DNA of 64,000 nucleotides, taken from an uncultured Dysgonomonas sp. GTDB taxonomy: Bacteria; Bacteroidota; Bacteroidia; Bacteroidales; Dysgonomonadaceae. Position numbers and translations under genes: made by a program. The notes below the pieces were generated by a model. The model did not search any database, was not told the origin of the DNA, and saw only the letters and a program-made list of their open reading frames with translations. The stretch covers positions 137,028 to 201,027 of the forward strand of contig NZ_CAKUOF010000009.1 in NCBI RefSeq assembly GCF_934668725.1, given 5' to 3'. Shown here piece after piece: positions 18,352 to 26,808 of this stretch; position 1 is the first letter of the stretch, and each line of letters opens with the position of its first letter.

Positions 18352-19181
18352 TTTAATGAATCTAATAATTCTGAGATACTTTTTTCTTTATTACTTGGAT
18401 CAAGTTCAATAACCTTAATATTCCACTGTTTTAAAAGTTTCGCTTGAATATCATTCATACCAAAAGCCGTTATATAAGAAAACTCAACTCTATTATTTGT
18501 GCTAGATACATTTGCTCGTAATTTATGCAATTTATAGAATATGTACCTTATATTGGGATCAGAAAAACTATAACCCATGAATAAAAAACTTTTGCTTAAA
18601 GCATCAGCTCTTAATCTTTGATCTAATGCCCCTTCCAAATTCATCCTATTAAAATATTGACTTTCACTTAATACTATGCTATCTTGTTCTTCTAATGAAC
18701 CATGAAATTTCAATACTTCACATTCAAAATTATTCTTTCTAGCTCGAATAAAGTCTTCATATACAGATATTGCATTAACATTCTTTCCTGATTCCTCCAA
18801 AGTTTTTTCGATATGCATATCATAGTTTGTTGTGTATACCACAGGAAAATCTAATTTAGATAGAGCTTGATGCTGAATTGATGTTCTTCTTTTTTCATCT
18901 GATTCGTGCGAATTAAATTCTGTTGAAATATTCAATAGAAATTTTTTCCATTCTTTTGTATCCTCTCGATAAACATATTCTGCTAATTGTTGTAATGATC
19001 CTAATTTTAAGAAGATATCTCTATCGTACCCCAATTGTTCTCCTAAGTTACCTAACAAGTTATCCCAACTAGGAAGCGATAAAGGAATTGAAAAGCCTGC
19101 ACCAATAAATGGGACTAATGATTTTTTTTGATACAAATCTCTCAATTCTTCTCTAACTTCTTCTACAGTATATTTATTCAT
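18348..19181 (-). CDS. SIR2-like (SIR2_2) domain protein
   Basis: A 277-residue protein of the SIR2_2 group. It has the NAD-binding GAGFSIPLSLPSW (near residues 27-39), VVYTTNYDMHIEKTL (near 115), VLKFHGSLEE (near 158) and FLFMGYSFSDPNIRYIFY (near 198), each a hallmark of prokaryotic SIR2-like NADases and related defence proteins. No zinc-binding cysteines of true deacetylases are visible. It could consume NAD+ or make an ADP-ribose product on infection; that is inference from family members. It overlaps its neighbours on both sides by 4 nt, so it is translationally coupled to a methyltransferase gene and a Ham1-like gene. Confidence 0.82.
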   Translation of the reverse strand: MNKYTVEEVREELRDLYQKKSLVPFIGAGFSIPLSLPSWDNLLGNLGEQLGYDRDIFLKLGSLQQLAEYVYREDTKEWKKFLLNISTEFNSHESDEKRRTSIQHQALSKLDFPVVYTTNYDMHIEKTLEESGKNVNAISVYEDFIRARKNNFECEVLKFHGSLEEQDSIVLSESQYFNRMNLEGALDQRLRADALSKSFLFMGYSFSDPNIRYIFYKLHKLRANVSSTNNRVEFSYITAFGMNDIQAKLLKQWNIKVIELDPSNKEKSISELLDSLK

Positions 19182-19807
19182 ATCTTCTTGGCTATTAATC
19201 TAACAAGTGAATGTTCATGTACCACTTTGCTTGTAGGATGAGTTTCTGTTATAATACCATTTTCTTTTTCTAAAATCATCCAATCTTCAAATAGAGATTC
19301 TAATTCTCCCTTTCTTAAAAACGATTCGCGCTCTAAATAAGATTGTAGCATTGGGGGCGCAATCTCATCTGTGAATGTTACTATGATGAAATATCCATCT
19401 TTTTTTATCCATGATTTGGCTATAGAAATATATTCTGCAATTTCTCTACGTGATGTTAAGCAATGAAAAATTCCATATGCAACTACTAAATCAAAGGATT
19501 CTTTTTCAAAAGAACACTTTCTAATATCTTTGCATTCTATCTTTACATTATCTTTAGCTGAAATATAGTTAGGCTGTTTGCTAAATCTTGATAATGCGAT
19601 TGGAGAGATATCTATTCCTAATACATTGGCACCTTTATTAGCTAAAAACACAGCATTCTTTCCTTCTCCAGCACCTAAATCTAAAATATGAAAACCTCTC
19701 AAATTTTGCATATATTTTTCGACAAACAATCTCACATATTTTGCAGGTTCTTTAGCCCAAAAACAATCAGAAGACTGTTCATATTCAATCTGATATTTTT
19801 CTTTCAT
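19178..19807 (-). CDS. class I SAM-dependent methyltransferase of the SIR2-like operon
   Basis: A 209-residue methyltransferase. Motif I is HILDLGAGEGKNAVFLA (about residues 36-52), motif II GIDISP, motif III with IECKDIRK, and motif IV FDLVVAYGIFHCL. It resembles TehB/UbiE-like small-molecule methylases rather than DNA methylases (no NPPY or DPPY). Near the start, DCFWAKEPAKYVRLF is typical of the group. It overlaps the upstream HARE-HTH/Nudix gene by 23 nt and the SIR2-like gene by 4 nt. The substrate may be a nucleotide-derived molecule made by its operon partners; this is inference. Confidence 0.8.
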   Translation of the reverse strand: MKEKYQIEYEQSSDCFWAKEPAKYVRLFVEKYMQNLRGFHILDLGAGEGKNAVFLANKGANVLGIDISPIALSRFSKQPNYISAKDNVKIECKDIRKCSFEKESFDLVVAYGIFHCLTSRREIAEYISIAKSWIKKDGYFIIVTFTDEIAPPMLQSYLERESFLRKGELESLFEDWMILEKENGIITETHPTSKVVHEHSLVRLIAKKI

Positions 19808-21275
19808 TTATCCAATTCGTTATTTTAGTGGTTAATTTAATAACATCTTCTCCATTAAATATATAAACATCAGACCGATGCTTAAATATAGGTACTTCTT
19901 TTTCAACATCATGAGATACAGCATTCCTAAATTCATGTATGGTAGCATCCCTCTTACTTCGACTACTAAAAAAATTATACGCTTTATCTCTAGAGGTTTC
20001 TATATAAATTAGCATTATGTCGGGACAAAGTTTCTTTAATTTATCATATGTCTCTATTTGTCTAATCCCATCAATAATAGCCATATTATTAGCGCTTTGC
20101 ACTTCTTCATAAATTTTATTTGCAAGTAAAGTAGTTCCCTCTTCACTTGTAATAAATTCATATGATTTATCTTGGAAATCCATCCTATTATTATTGTTAA
20201 AATTAATTTGACTAGTCAGTTTAGCAACAATAATTCTTGTGGAGACATATTTATAGCCAGTATTTCTAGATAGTATTTGAGATATTTCCGATTTGCCTGT
20301 TCCTATTCCTCCTACAATAGCAATGGGGCGTCCTATTTTCTTTTTTCGATCTACTATTTTTATAATATTGTCTGCCTTATTATTTAGTTTCTTTGCTAAG
20401 ATTTGAGACCAAAATTCTAGTTTATGGTAATTATTTCTAAGATCTTTCTTTGATAAAAACCGAAGTTCATTTATTGAGAGTTCAGTATTAAATTCTTCAA
20501 TTTTAAAATCATCAGGCAATTCTGCTTCTAGAACAAAAGCAAAATGAGTTAGTCCTAAATACGAAGAGTCATCATTGATAACACCTATAATGTTAAAGTT
20601 GTGCAATCTAAGATTCTTTATTTCTTCATATACTTCTCGAAGGGCTGCATTTTCAATCGCCCCTCTACCCAATCCAAATAAATTATGAACATCTTTATAA
20701 TTCACATGTCCACCAAATCCGATACAAAGTACATCTTTAAGCAATTGATTTTTATTAGAGTAATTTCCTCTTTTATATGATAAATAATCCCCCTTTCTTC
20801 CTTTTAAAAGAACATATGCTATAAGCTGTTTTAAACTCTCATCTTTATTAGCTTCTGCTCTAGTTGTGACTACTAGGTTATTTCTATCAGAGAGAAGAGC
20901 TAAATATCTTTTATAATATTTTGTAAATCCAAAAAAACGACCTGTTTTATCAATTTGCTCTTGCGTTAAACAAACAACATATTCGTCTTCATAATTTTTC
21001 TCAAATCTCGGAGCTTTATATTCAATTATATCATCTTGAGTTTTAGTCCAACTTCTTAAAGCAAACTTGTTTGCACCTGTTCTAATAAATACAGAACCTT
21101 CATCTTTTATTCGAAGATCTTCAGAGAGTCTTGCTCTCAAAGTATTTTCAGGAGTTCTTCCTTTGCTTTTTATATATCCTTTTGCTGATGCAAAATTATA
21201 AATATCTCTAGCAGACATTGGATGACCAATTTCTTCTAATACTTGTTCTGCCATTATTAAGAAGCTGCTACTCAT
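19785..21275 (-). CDS. HARE-HTH / Nudix / P-loop kinase fusion protein
   Basis: A 496-residue three-domain protein, first in a four-gene operon. Residues about 5-75 form a HARE-HTH domain (AEQVLEEIGHPMSARDIY to ANKFALRSW), a fold linked to reading modified DNA. Residues about 180-300 are a Nudix hydrolase: GFGGHVN (187-192) and ALREVYEEI (211-219) keep the metal-binding glutamates, although the box-final Gly is missing. Residues about 317-490 hold a nucleotide-monophosphate-kinase-like P-loop domain (GGIGTGKS at 322-329, MAIIDGIRQ, LIYIETSRDKAY). This suggests nucleotide processing controlled by DNA binding. An ATG at 21254 is an alternative start, but the longer form fits the HARE domain better. 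Confidence 0.75.
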   Translation of the reverse strand: MSSSFLIMAEQVLEEIGHPMSARDIYNFASAKGYIKSKGRTPENTLRARLSEDLRIKDEGSVFIRTGANKFALRSWTKTQDDIIEYKAPRFEKNYEDEYVVCLTQEQIDKTGRFFGFTKYYKRYLALLSDRNNLVVTTRAEANKDESLKQLIAYVLLKGRKGDYLSYKRGNYSNKNQLLKDVLCIGFGGHVNYKDVHNLFGLGRGAIENAALREVYEEIKNLRLHNFNIIGVINDDSSYLGLTHFAFVLEAELPDDFKIEEFNTELSINELRFLSKKDLRNNYHKLEFWSQILAKKLNNKADNIIKIVDRKKKIGRPIAIVGGIGTGKSEISQILSRNTGYKYVSTRIIVAKLTSQINFNNNNRMDFQDKSYEFITSEEGTTLLANKIYEEVQSANNMAIIDGIRQIETYDKLKKLCPDIMLIYIETSRDKAYNFFSSRSKRDATIHEFRNAVSHDVEKEVPIFKHRSDVYIFNGEDVIKLTTKITNWINERKISD

Positions 21276-21294
21276 TATTATTTCTCTTAGACTC

Positions 21295-21302
21295 CAAATT
21301 TA
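21295..21302 (-). promoter_or_regulatory. -7 element of the HARE-HTH/SIR2 operon
   Basis: On the minus strand TAAATTTG matches TAnnTTTG and would start transcription about 10-15 nt before the ATG at 21275. No clear -33 TTTG is visible; the upstream sequence is all A/T. It supports the longer start codon. Confidence 0.35.
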
Positions 21303-21468
21303 ATTATTAAATCTATTTATTTTTAATAATTAGATTAACAATTAAATATATATTATGAAAGGTGAGAAAAAAAGTTTTTAGAATATTTTTTCCCTACAAC
21401 TCCTCAAGTGCAAAAATTTTCAAAGCAGAAGTAAACCTAACCTGCATGTTTATTCATTAAGTAATCCC

Positions 21469-22453
21469 GATTTCCGACTTCGGAGGAAATCGCCCCCGAA
21501 CAGTAGTGAGGGGCAAGTTAGTTTTGGGGTGCCGAATTTATTTCGGGCGTCTCAAAACACAACTTGCAATTTGCAGGGGCAAATGAATCCACTTAAAAAT
21601 GTGATTGATTTTATCTTTTATTGGGGGATTATTAGTAGCTTGTTTAATTATCGGATTATTCGATTGTTTAATAAGTAATTTATTAATCATATGAATTACT
21701 TATTATATAATCCAATAATGAATAATCAATCAAATTATGGGATTAATTATTAGTCAATTAAGTTACAAACTAATACAATTAGTAATCCACCTAGTTATCA
21801 AATAACTTATCCGATATCTTGATAATCCAATTGATTGATAACCAACTAATCCATCAATCCAATTAATAACCAATCTGGTTATCCAATAATTTACCCTAGA
21901 ACCAGATAATGTTTTAGCCTGATTACTAAATAATCTGCGAAGTAACTAAATAAGATATAATGCTAACCGAATCCACAAGATTAACAAACAACTTAGCTGA
22001 TTACTAAATTAATTATCCTGTTAATAAAGAGCAAGAAAATCATCTGCCCAATTTGGAACTAACTTTATAACTAAACCACTTATCCAATAATCCATGCTAA
22101 CAAATGTCGTCATATTTCACTGTATTTCATCTTTTTGCCTATATAATCTGCTTTTAGTAAACTAACAAACCATTTAAGTTTGCACACAGATTATACTTTT
22201 TTTCTTTGGTTGGGCGGAATTGTTTTACAGGACAATAAAAAATACAACCATGATAAAACAGCATTATCCTGAATTAAGCTTGTTTTGGCTATCCCAATAA
22301 AAAGGACTAAATATATAAGCCGACGTAAGGAGGATTCATTGTCACGGGACAATTGCAAGTTGTGTCTTTTGCTGCAAAAATAAATTTTGCAGCAAAAGAC
22401 GAACTTGCCCCTCACTACTGTTCGGGGGACGATTTCCTCCGAAGTCGGAAATC
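21469..22453. repeat. foldback element: 103-nt inverted arms around an AT-rich core
   Basis: The left arm (21469-21571) and the reverse complement of the right arm (22351-22453) align over their full 103 nt. The outer 50 nt are nearly identical (one inserted base), including CTTCGGAGGAAATCG and GAACAGTAGTGAGGGG. The inner part differs in sequence but keeps the same hairpin: AAGTT, a stem, loop TTTA, the stem complement, AACTTGCAATT. In the right arm the stem is 15-16 bp (TCTTTTGCTGCAAAA). No open frame of note lies between the arms. It could be a MITE-like element, a pair of structured RNAs or a recombination site. Confidence 0.65.
21640..22100. repeat. word-repeat AT tract inside the foldback element
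   Basis: About 460 nt built from recurring short words (AATCCAAT, TTATCCAA, AATTAATC, GATTACTAAAT) in both orientations, with no fixed period. It has no coding frame. Tracts of the same flavour occur at 25197-25352. What it does is unknown; candidates are a protein-loading site of a mobile element or DNA left free to vary under a composition constraint. Confidence 0.45.
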
Positions 22454-22546
22454 AGGACGGCAACAAAAGGGGAATTTAAATAAAGGTATTATCATAAATA
22501 GAAGCCTCATATAATTCCACATTAACCTCCGCTTAATTTTCATAAA

Positions 22547-22582
22547 AACACGGGATGTCATCAATCAATGACACCCCGTGTT
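22547..22582 (-). terminator. terminator of the YciI-like gene
   Basis: Hairpin with arms AACACGGG-ATGTCAT and ATGACA-CCCCGTGTT around a 6-nt loop, 21 nt beyond the stop of the minus-strand YciI-like gene, followed on that strand by TTTT. Confidence 0.7.
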
Positions 22583-22603
22583 AACATATTGCTTATTAAT
22601 GGA

Positions 22604-22957
22604 TCAATTATCCCCTTTTATTAATTTGGCAATTTCTCTTATCTCTACACTACCTCCGACTTTGAAAACAGGATTAGCTTTTGCTATCTCAACCGCTTCA
22701 TCGATTGTCTCCACTTTTACGATCACATATCCCGTTACAATTTCTTTCCCTTCCGAATGCGGAAAGTTTGTTACACTTTTATCAGCATGGATTGTTTTTG
22801 CTCCTATGGGAGATAATGTATTTCCTCTATCAGATAACCTGTCTTGTTTTTCAAGATTGCCCAGCCAGTTCATTCTTTCCTTCACCTGTTCGGGAGATGG
22901 CTTTATCTCCGAATCTTTGTTCAACCTGAATATTAATATAAAGTCTTTCATACCCAT
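22604..22957 (-). CDS. YciI-family (YCII/DGPF domain) protein
   Basis: A 117-residue YciI-like ferredoxin-fold protein. It begins MKDFILIFRL and ends with the family pattern GKEIVTGYVIVKVETIDEAVEIAKANP and GGSVEIREI. In this family the strand-helix pair around GYVIV...EA...A...P is the most conserved part. YciI proteins are small dimers of unclear or hydrolase-like function, often near sigma factors. Here it stands alone, 63 nt downstream of an AraC-type regulator on the same strand, with its own terminator. Confidence 0.8.
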   Translation of the reverse strand: MGMKDFILIFRLNKDSEIKPSPEQVKERMNWLGNLEKQDRLSDRGNTLSPIGAKTIHADKSVTNFPHSEGKEIVTGYVIVKVETIDEAVEIAKANPVFKVGGSVEIREIAKLIKGDN

Positions 22958-23020
22958 ATATTTTTTAGAATTAAATACAATACAAATATAAAGGCGTTAA
23001 GTATAAATTTATCAGCACTT

Positions 23021-23845
23021 TCAGGATGACTTTCGGTACTTTTTCAGGAAAAGGCTCGGAGATAATCCGGTCTTCTTTTTGAAGATGCGTGCAAAATAAG
23101 AAGAGTCTTCAAACCCAATCCGAAACGAGATTTCATTTATATTGTCCTCGGAATAGATTAACAGGCGTTTTGCTTCGGTTATTTTAAGGTTCAGGAGATA
23201 TTGTTTGGCTGAGATACCAAGCGTCTTTTTGCATGTCTCATTCAGCTTTTCCTCCCTGACATTTAATTTACTGGCATAATAAGAAATAGTATCTGATTTT
23301 GAATAGTCCGATAAAACTAACCGTTTAAAGTGTTCCGCCAGCGCATTGCTTCGAAAAGTTTTTATTTCCTTCTTTTTTGCAATCCGATACAACAGGTGAG
23401 TGTAATACAGAAGCCCTGACTTTATATTTTCATTGGACTGTTCATCTTTTTGCGACAACTCTTCCCTGATATTTTCCAGAATTGAAGTATGCAACAGGAT
23501 ATCGCTAGCATCAATATCTATATATGGGAATCCGTAAGTCAGGTTCATATCCAATCCTGCCAACTGATCGATAAAGATGATATAGCCCTGGACATTGTCG
23601 TATAAGCTCCAGTTATGTATTTGTTTCGGGGCAACAAAGAATACCCGTTGCGGTTTTATTGTATACTCTTCCGAATCGATAACATAAAATCCGCTTCCAT
23701 GAGTGAACCAGACAAAAGAGAAGAAGGAATGACAGTGAGGCCATTCTAGTTCTGCATCTTCCATCGATTCGAAGTGTCTTATATAAAAATCTCTTGACAA
23801 AACAGAATCGGGAAAAGCTTCTGCTATGGAATATTCTTTTGTCAT
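23021..23845 (-). CDS. AraC-family transcriptional regulator
   Basis: A 274-residue protein with an N-terminal cupin sensing domain (WPHCHSFFSFVWFTHGSGFY and YTIKPQRVFFVAPKQIHNW) and a C-terminal AraC double helix-turn-helix (from about residue 180; SKSDTISYYASKLNVREEKL, then GISAKQYLLNLKITEAKRLL and the signature EISFRIGFEDSSYFARIFKK). The ligand is unknown. It lies upstream of the YciI-like gene on the same strand and may drive it. Confidence 0.88.
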   Translation of the reverse strand: MTKEYSIAEAFPDSVLSRDFYIRHFESMEDAELEWPHCHSFFSFVWFTHGSGFYVIDSEEYTIKPQRVFFVAPKQIHNWSLYDNVQGYIIFIDQLAGLDMNLTYGFPYIDIDASDILLHTSILENIREELSQKDEQSNENIKSGLLYYTHLLYRIAKKKEIKTFRSNALAEHFKRLVLSDYSKSDTISYYASKLNVREEKLNETCKKTLGISAKQYLLNLKITEAKRLLIYSEDNINEISFRIGFEDSSYFARIFKKKTGLSPSLFLKKYRKSS

Positions 23846-24015
23846 AGTGCTAAATTACATAATTTTTGGCACTGAGTATTGAATCAATGAAAAGAAAAAG
23901 GAATATATAAATAAGTTCATCACTCCCTCTCATATTGGCATCAACACGTTTTCATATCTCCCTTTGCAAAGATATAATGCCGGGCTTATTGGTGAAAATT
24001 CAAGCCTGACGGTTT

Positions 24016-24054
24016 AGCAGTTAAATCTCACGGATGCCGTGAGATTTAACTGCT
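24016..24054. terminator. 18-bp perfect hairpin downstream of the DUF4396 gene
   Basis: AGCAGTTAAATCTCACGG at 24016-24033 pairs with 24037-24054 across a 3-nt loop. It lies in the 465-nt gap between the minus-strand AraC-type and DUF4396 genes, 256 nt beyond the latter's stop, and could end that transcript. The rest of the gap (23846-24310) has no gene that I can support; a 70-codon minus-strand frame at 24046-24258 begins with no recognisable domain. Confidence 0.55.
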
Positions 24055-24310
24055 GAAAATTTTACATAGCGCCCGCCTTAATTTGCAGGCAAAGGGGATA
24101 TAGCTCACAGTGCCGATGCCAGTGCATATAAGAGAAGGAGGTGTTTTTTGTCGTGATTCACCAAAGATAGTTAATCCAGTTCTGAAATAATAAGGATAAA
24201 AATCGGGGGATGCGCTACAGGCACTCAGTCCTTGCATATAAGTTTTGGCTTCTTTCACCCCTACTTTTCTTTTTCTGTTGCTTTCTGCTTACCAACAGTA
24301 GCGGTATGTT

Positions 24311-25072
24311 TTACATCCCTTTTTTAACGCCTAATTTTATCAGTAGAGCATTGACAGGAAAAGCACAGAAGAATCCGAATAGCATTGCAATTTGCATCAT
24401 AAACCAGAACATCCAACTATCTTTGGGCAACGCAGTGTTGGCAAATATCACAAAATAAACAATCGCCATCCAGCCGTACATGCCCACCTGCCACGAAAGC
24501 AAAGAGAAGAAATCGGCTTTAAAAGCACGCTTTATCCCTTCTAAAGCTGGTATTTTCTCCATCTCACGGATGGCATAATACTGAAAGAAGACTCCTATGG
24601 CTAATGCCAGAATAAAATCAAATACCCAACTGCCGACAATCATACTACCTCCTATACTGACCGGAAAAAAGAATGTTAACCCCTCAACGATAATATCGGC
24701 CAACGTACAGCCTGCACCACAATGTAATGCAGACAAGGCTATTGACTGCCAATGGGGACGCATATTCATATCCATACTCATGGGTTTATCCATTGCCATT
24801 TGATGCATATCCATATTCATCTTCATAGGCATATCCTCAGCTTCCTTTCTGCCAGATTGCATATCCATGGAACAGTGATCTTCACCATCGTCTCTCCCGA
24901 ATTTCCTATATGCCCATAGAGCCACATAACTGCCCCACAGGCCTGTCAATATCCATACGGCATTCATTATCTTCATCGATTGCGGATTACGCTTCAGGTC
25001 GGTTGCGATGTAAAGAGCAATTACGATCCCTGAACAAACAAAAAATGCCGCTAATAAACTAAGTATAGCCAT
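24311..25072 (-). CDS. DUF4396 membrane protein with Met/His-rich loop
   Basis: A 253-residue inner-membrane protein. Transmembrane segments lie near residues 2-22, 36-55, 110-135, 140-165 and 185-245. The family core is visible in ALHCGAGCTLADIIVE and the paired WQVGMYGWMAIVYF. Between TM2 and the core (residues about 66-105) is an acidic loop with many methionines and histidines (such as MKMNMDMHQMAM), which looks like a copper or silver binding loop. Related DUF4396 genes lie near copper or mercury resistance genes. Function is unproven; metal handling is inference. Confidence 0.75.
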   Translation of the reverse strand: MAILSLLAAFFVCSGIVIALYIATDLKRNPQSMKIMNAVWILTGLWGSYVALWAYRKFGRDDGEDHCSMDMQSGRKEAEDMPMKMNMDMHQMAMDKPMSMDMNMRPHWQSIALSALHCGAGCTLADIIVEGLTFFFPVSIGGSMIVGSWVFDFILALAIGVFFQYYAIREMEKIPALEGIKRAFKADFFSLLSWQVGMYGWMAIVYFVIFANTALPKDSWMFWFMMQIAMLFGFFCAFPVNALLIKLGVKKGM

Positions 25073-25196
25073 ATTACAATATTTTGATTTAATAGGAGTC
25101 TTTTGAATTGAAAATATTCGACACCTTTGTTGCTAAATACAATACTTTCTATAACGCAATTCGTAAGAGTAAAGTTTTTAGAATCTACGCGCTTAA

Positions 25197-25352
25197 CAAT
25201 GATTTGTATTTTTTTTGCATAGCAAATCAATCAATCCAATTAATAGTTAATTCACTTAATTATCAACTTGATTATCCGATTGTCAACTTAATAATTCAAT
25301 TGATTAATAATCAATTAATCAAGTTATTAGATTATCCAAAAATCAGATAAAG
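25197..25352. repeat. AT word-repeat tract upstream of the excisionase-like pair
   Basis: A tract of AATCAATCAATCCAATTAAT-like words in both orientations, similar to the core of the foldback element at 21640-22100. It occupies part of the 480-nt gap 25073-25552, otherwise without a visible gene. A 9-nt inverted repeat GATTTGCAAATC at 25504-25515 lies just upstream of the first helix-turn-helix gene. Confidence 0.4.
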
Positions 25353-25552
25353 TTCTCCTTCCCCATAAATAAAATTAGTTTATCATATAAAGAAGGAAAA
25401 ATACAAACAAATCCAAGACCTCTTTGATGTAAAATGGTGAAATCCATAGAAACGGAGTGCCGCCTATCTAAAATATTAACTTATCTCATTTATATTCATT
25501 TTCGATTTGCAAATCGTAAGTATAAAGTATTTACTTTTTAAAATAAAAGCTT

Positions 25553-25870
25553 ATGCAAATAATTAATATAAGTAGTGAAGCGTTCGATGAAATCATGTCG
25601 AAGTTTCAAAGTTTCAGGGATAAGGTTTTAGTCCTTTGTCAAAAACATAAAAGCAAAGGACTGGATGAGTGGCTCGATAATCAGGATGTCTGTCTACGGT
25701 TGAATATCTCCCCCCGGACTTTGCAGTCTCACAGGGACAGTGGGAAGATCGGATTTAGCCGGATTAACCACAAAATCTATTACACTCTTTCGGATGTAGA
25801 AAAATTCTTGCAGCCCGATTCGGGTATAAATAATGAGAATGTCGGTAATACTAAATTAAAAGAAGAATAA
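25553..25870 (+). CDS. helix-turn-helix excisionase-like protein (pair A, first gene)
   Basis: A 105-residue MerR/HTH_17-type protein. The N-terminal half is helical; the DNA-binding part is DNQDVCLRLNISPRTLQSHR followed by NHKIYYTLSDVEKFL, the usual 'layout' of Bacteroidetes mobile-element HTH proteins that act as excisionase or regulator. A homologue with the same core is encoded at 45139-45417. It ends directly before the second gene of the pair. Confidence 0.78.
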   Translation: MQIINISSEAFDEIMSKFQSFRDKVLVLCQKHKSKGLDEWLDNQDVCLRLNISPRTLQSHRDSGKIGFSRINHKIYYTLSDVEKFLQPDSGINNENVGNTKLKEE

Positions 25871-25873
25871 TTG

Positions 25874-26164
25874 ATGGATTTGATTACAAAAAACGATAAA
25901 AGCGTAAAAGATTTCCTTGCGGTTCTGGATGAATTACTGGGAGCAATAGAAGATGTAGTGGATAACTGTAAGCCGTCTTTGAACGGAGAACAATACCTCA
26001 CGGATTATGAACTGTCAAAACGGTTGAATATAAGCCGCAGGGCTTTGCAGGATTATCGCAATCAGGGAAAGATCCCCTTTATTCACATGGGAGGTAAAAT
26101 ACTTTACAGGGAGAGCGATATTGTAAAGATGCTGGAGGAGAACTATTACAAGGCCTGGCACTGA
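25874..26164 (+). CDS. helix-turn-helix excisionase-like protein (pair A, second gene)
   Basis: A 96-residue HTH_17-type protein with CKPSLNGEQYLTDYELSKRL, the recognition segment NISRRALQDYRNQGKIPF and the C-terminal wing GGKILYRESDIVKMLEENYY. The start is the ATG at 25874, 3 nt after the previous stop (a TTG at 25871 is in frame). Its closest relative in the window is the protein at 44841-45137, with nearly the same C-terminal half. Such pairs accompany integrases of Bacteroides conjugative elements. Confidence 0.78.
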   Translation: MDLITKNDKSVKDFLAVLDELLGAIEDVVDNCKPSLNGEQYLTDYELSKRLNISRRALQDYRNQGKIPFIHMGGKILYRESDIVKMLEENYYKAWH

Positions 26165-26351
26165 GCCGAAAGTGGAACATCAGCCGGTAGCCCCTGAATA
26201 TTTTTTTCTTTTACATCGATAAACACCCGTTTTATTCTCGCAATATATCTTCGTGGTCAGATGAAAAGAAGAAAACGAAAAAGTCATTATTCAAAAAATA
26301 GAAGCACTGGTGTTATAGTGCATATCTTCTATGCCCCATGTTTTTAAAACA

Positions 26352-26377
26352 CGAGCCGGAATTTAACATCCGGCTCG
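26352..26377 (-). terminator. terminator of the duplicated unknown gene pair
   Basis: Arms CGAGCCGGA and TCCGGCTCG around an 8-nt loop, 22 nt beyond the stop of the minus-strand gene at 26399. AT-rich flanks follow. Confidence 0.75.
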
Positions 26378-26398
26378 CATATATAATAAATTATTCTA

Positions 26399-26800
26399 TT
26401 ACTTATTCGTTTTTAACTTACAGCAAATAAAATGTGTGCAATAATCTTCTTGCACCGCTTTCAGGTAAAAGAAGTTATTGATTACCCAATGGTTTCTTAT
26501 ATAGTCGTAATAATCTGCATACCGCAGGAGGAACACTATAAATAATTCTATATCCGAAGGCTGATAAAGGCAAAGGCTGGTAAGTTCAAGCACCTTATCT
26601 TTATCGAAAAAGTAGGTAACAGATCCTTTTTGTTCATCAAAATCAACCCGTATGTGTTCTCCATGGTCACCGTTATCTTTATATTCCATCAGGCACAGAG
26701 GGTGATCTTCGTATCTCTCAAGCACCTGTGAATGGGTTTCCCCGACAGCTATATACATCTGTTCTATCAGGTAACCGAAATCTATATTCCTGGTATTCAT
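26399..26800 (-). CDS. unknown protein, tandem paralogue of the upstream gene
   Basis: A protein of about 133 residues that I cannot assign to a family. It is clearly homologous to the product of the gene just upstream: both read NxRxxDFxYLxEQ, then a Tyr/Pro-Cys-Met segment (HPLCLMEYKDNG), VDFDEQKGSVTYFF, an aromatic strand LFIVFLLRYADYYDY and WVINNFFYL. The pattern predicts a small alpha/beta protein without signal peptide or membrane span. I place the start at the ATG that aligns with the paralogue (about 26800); a longer TTG start would overlap the upstream gene. Ends at a terminator. Confidence 0.6.
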   Translation of the reverse strand: MNTRNIDFGYLIEQMYIAVGETHSQVLERYEDHPLCLMEYKDNGDHGEHIRVDFDEQKGSVTYFFDKDKVLELTSLCLYQPSDIELFIVFLLRYADYYDYIRNHWVINNFFYLKAVQEDYCTHFICCKLKTNK

Positions 26801-26808
26801 AAGATTCA

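Noticed and set aside
21640..22100. possible CRISPR or iteron array in the AT word tract
   Set aside because: No constant repeat unit or spacer length, and no cas genes nearby.
24046..24258. 70-codon minus-strand frame
   Set aside because: It ends in a strong hairpin and has no recognisable protein character; probably chance.
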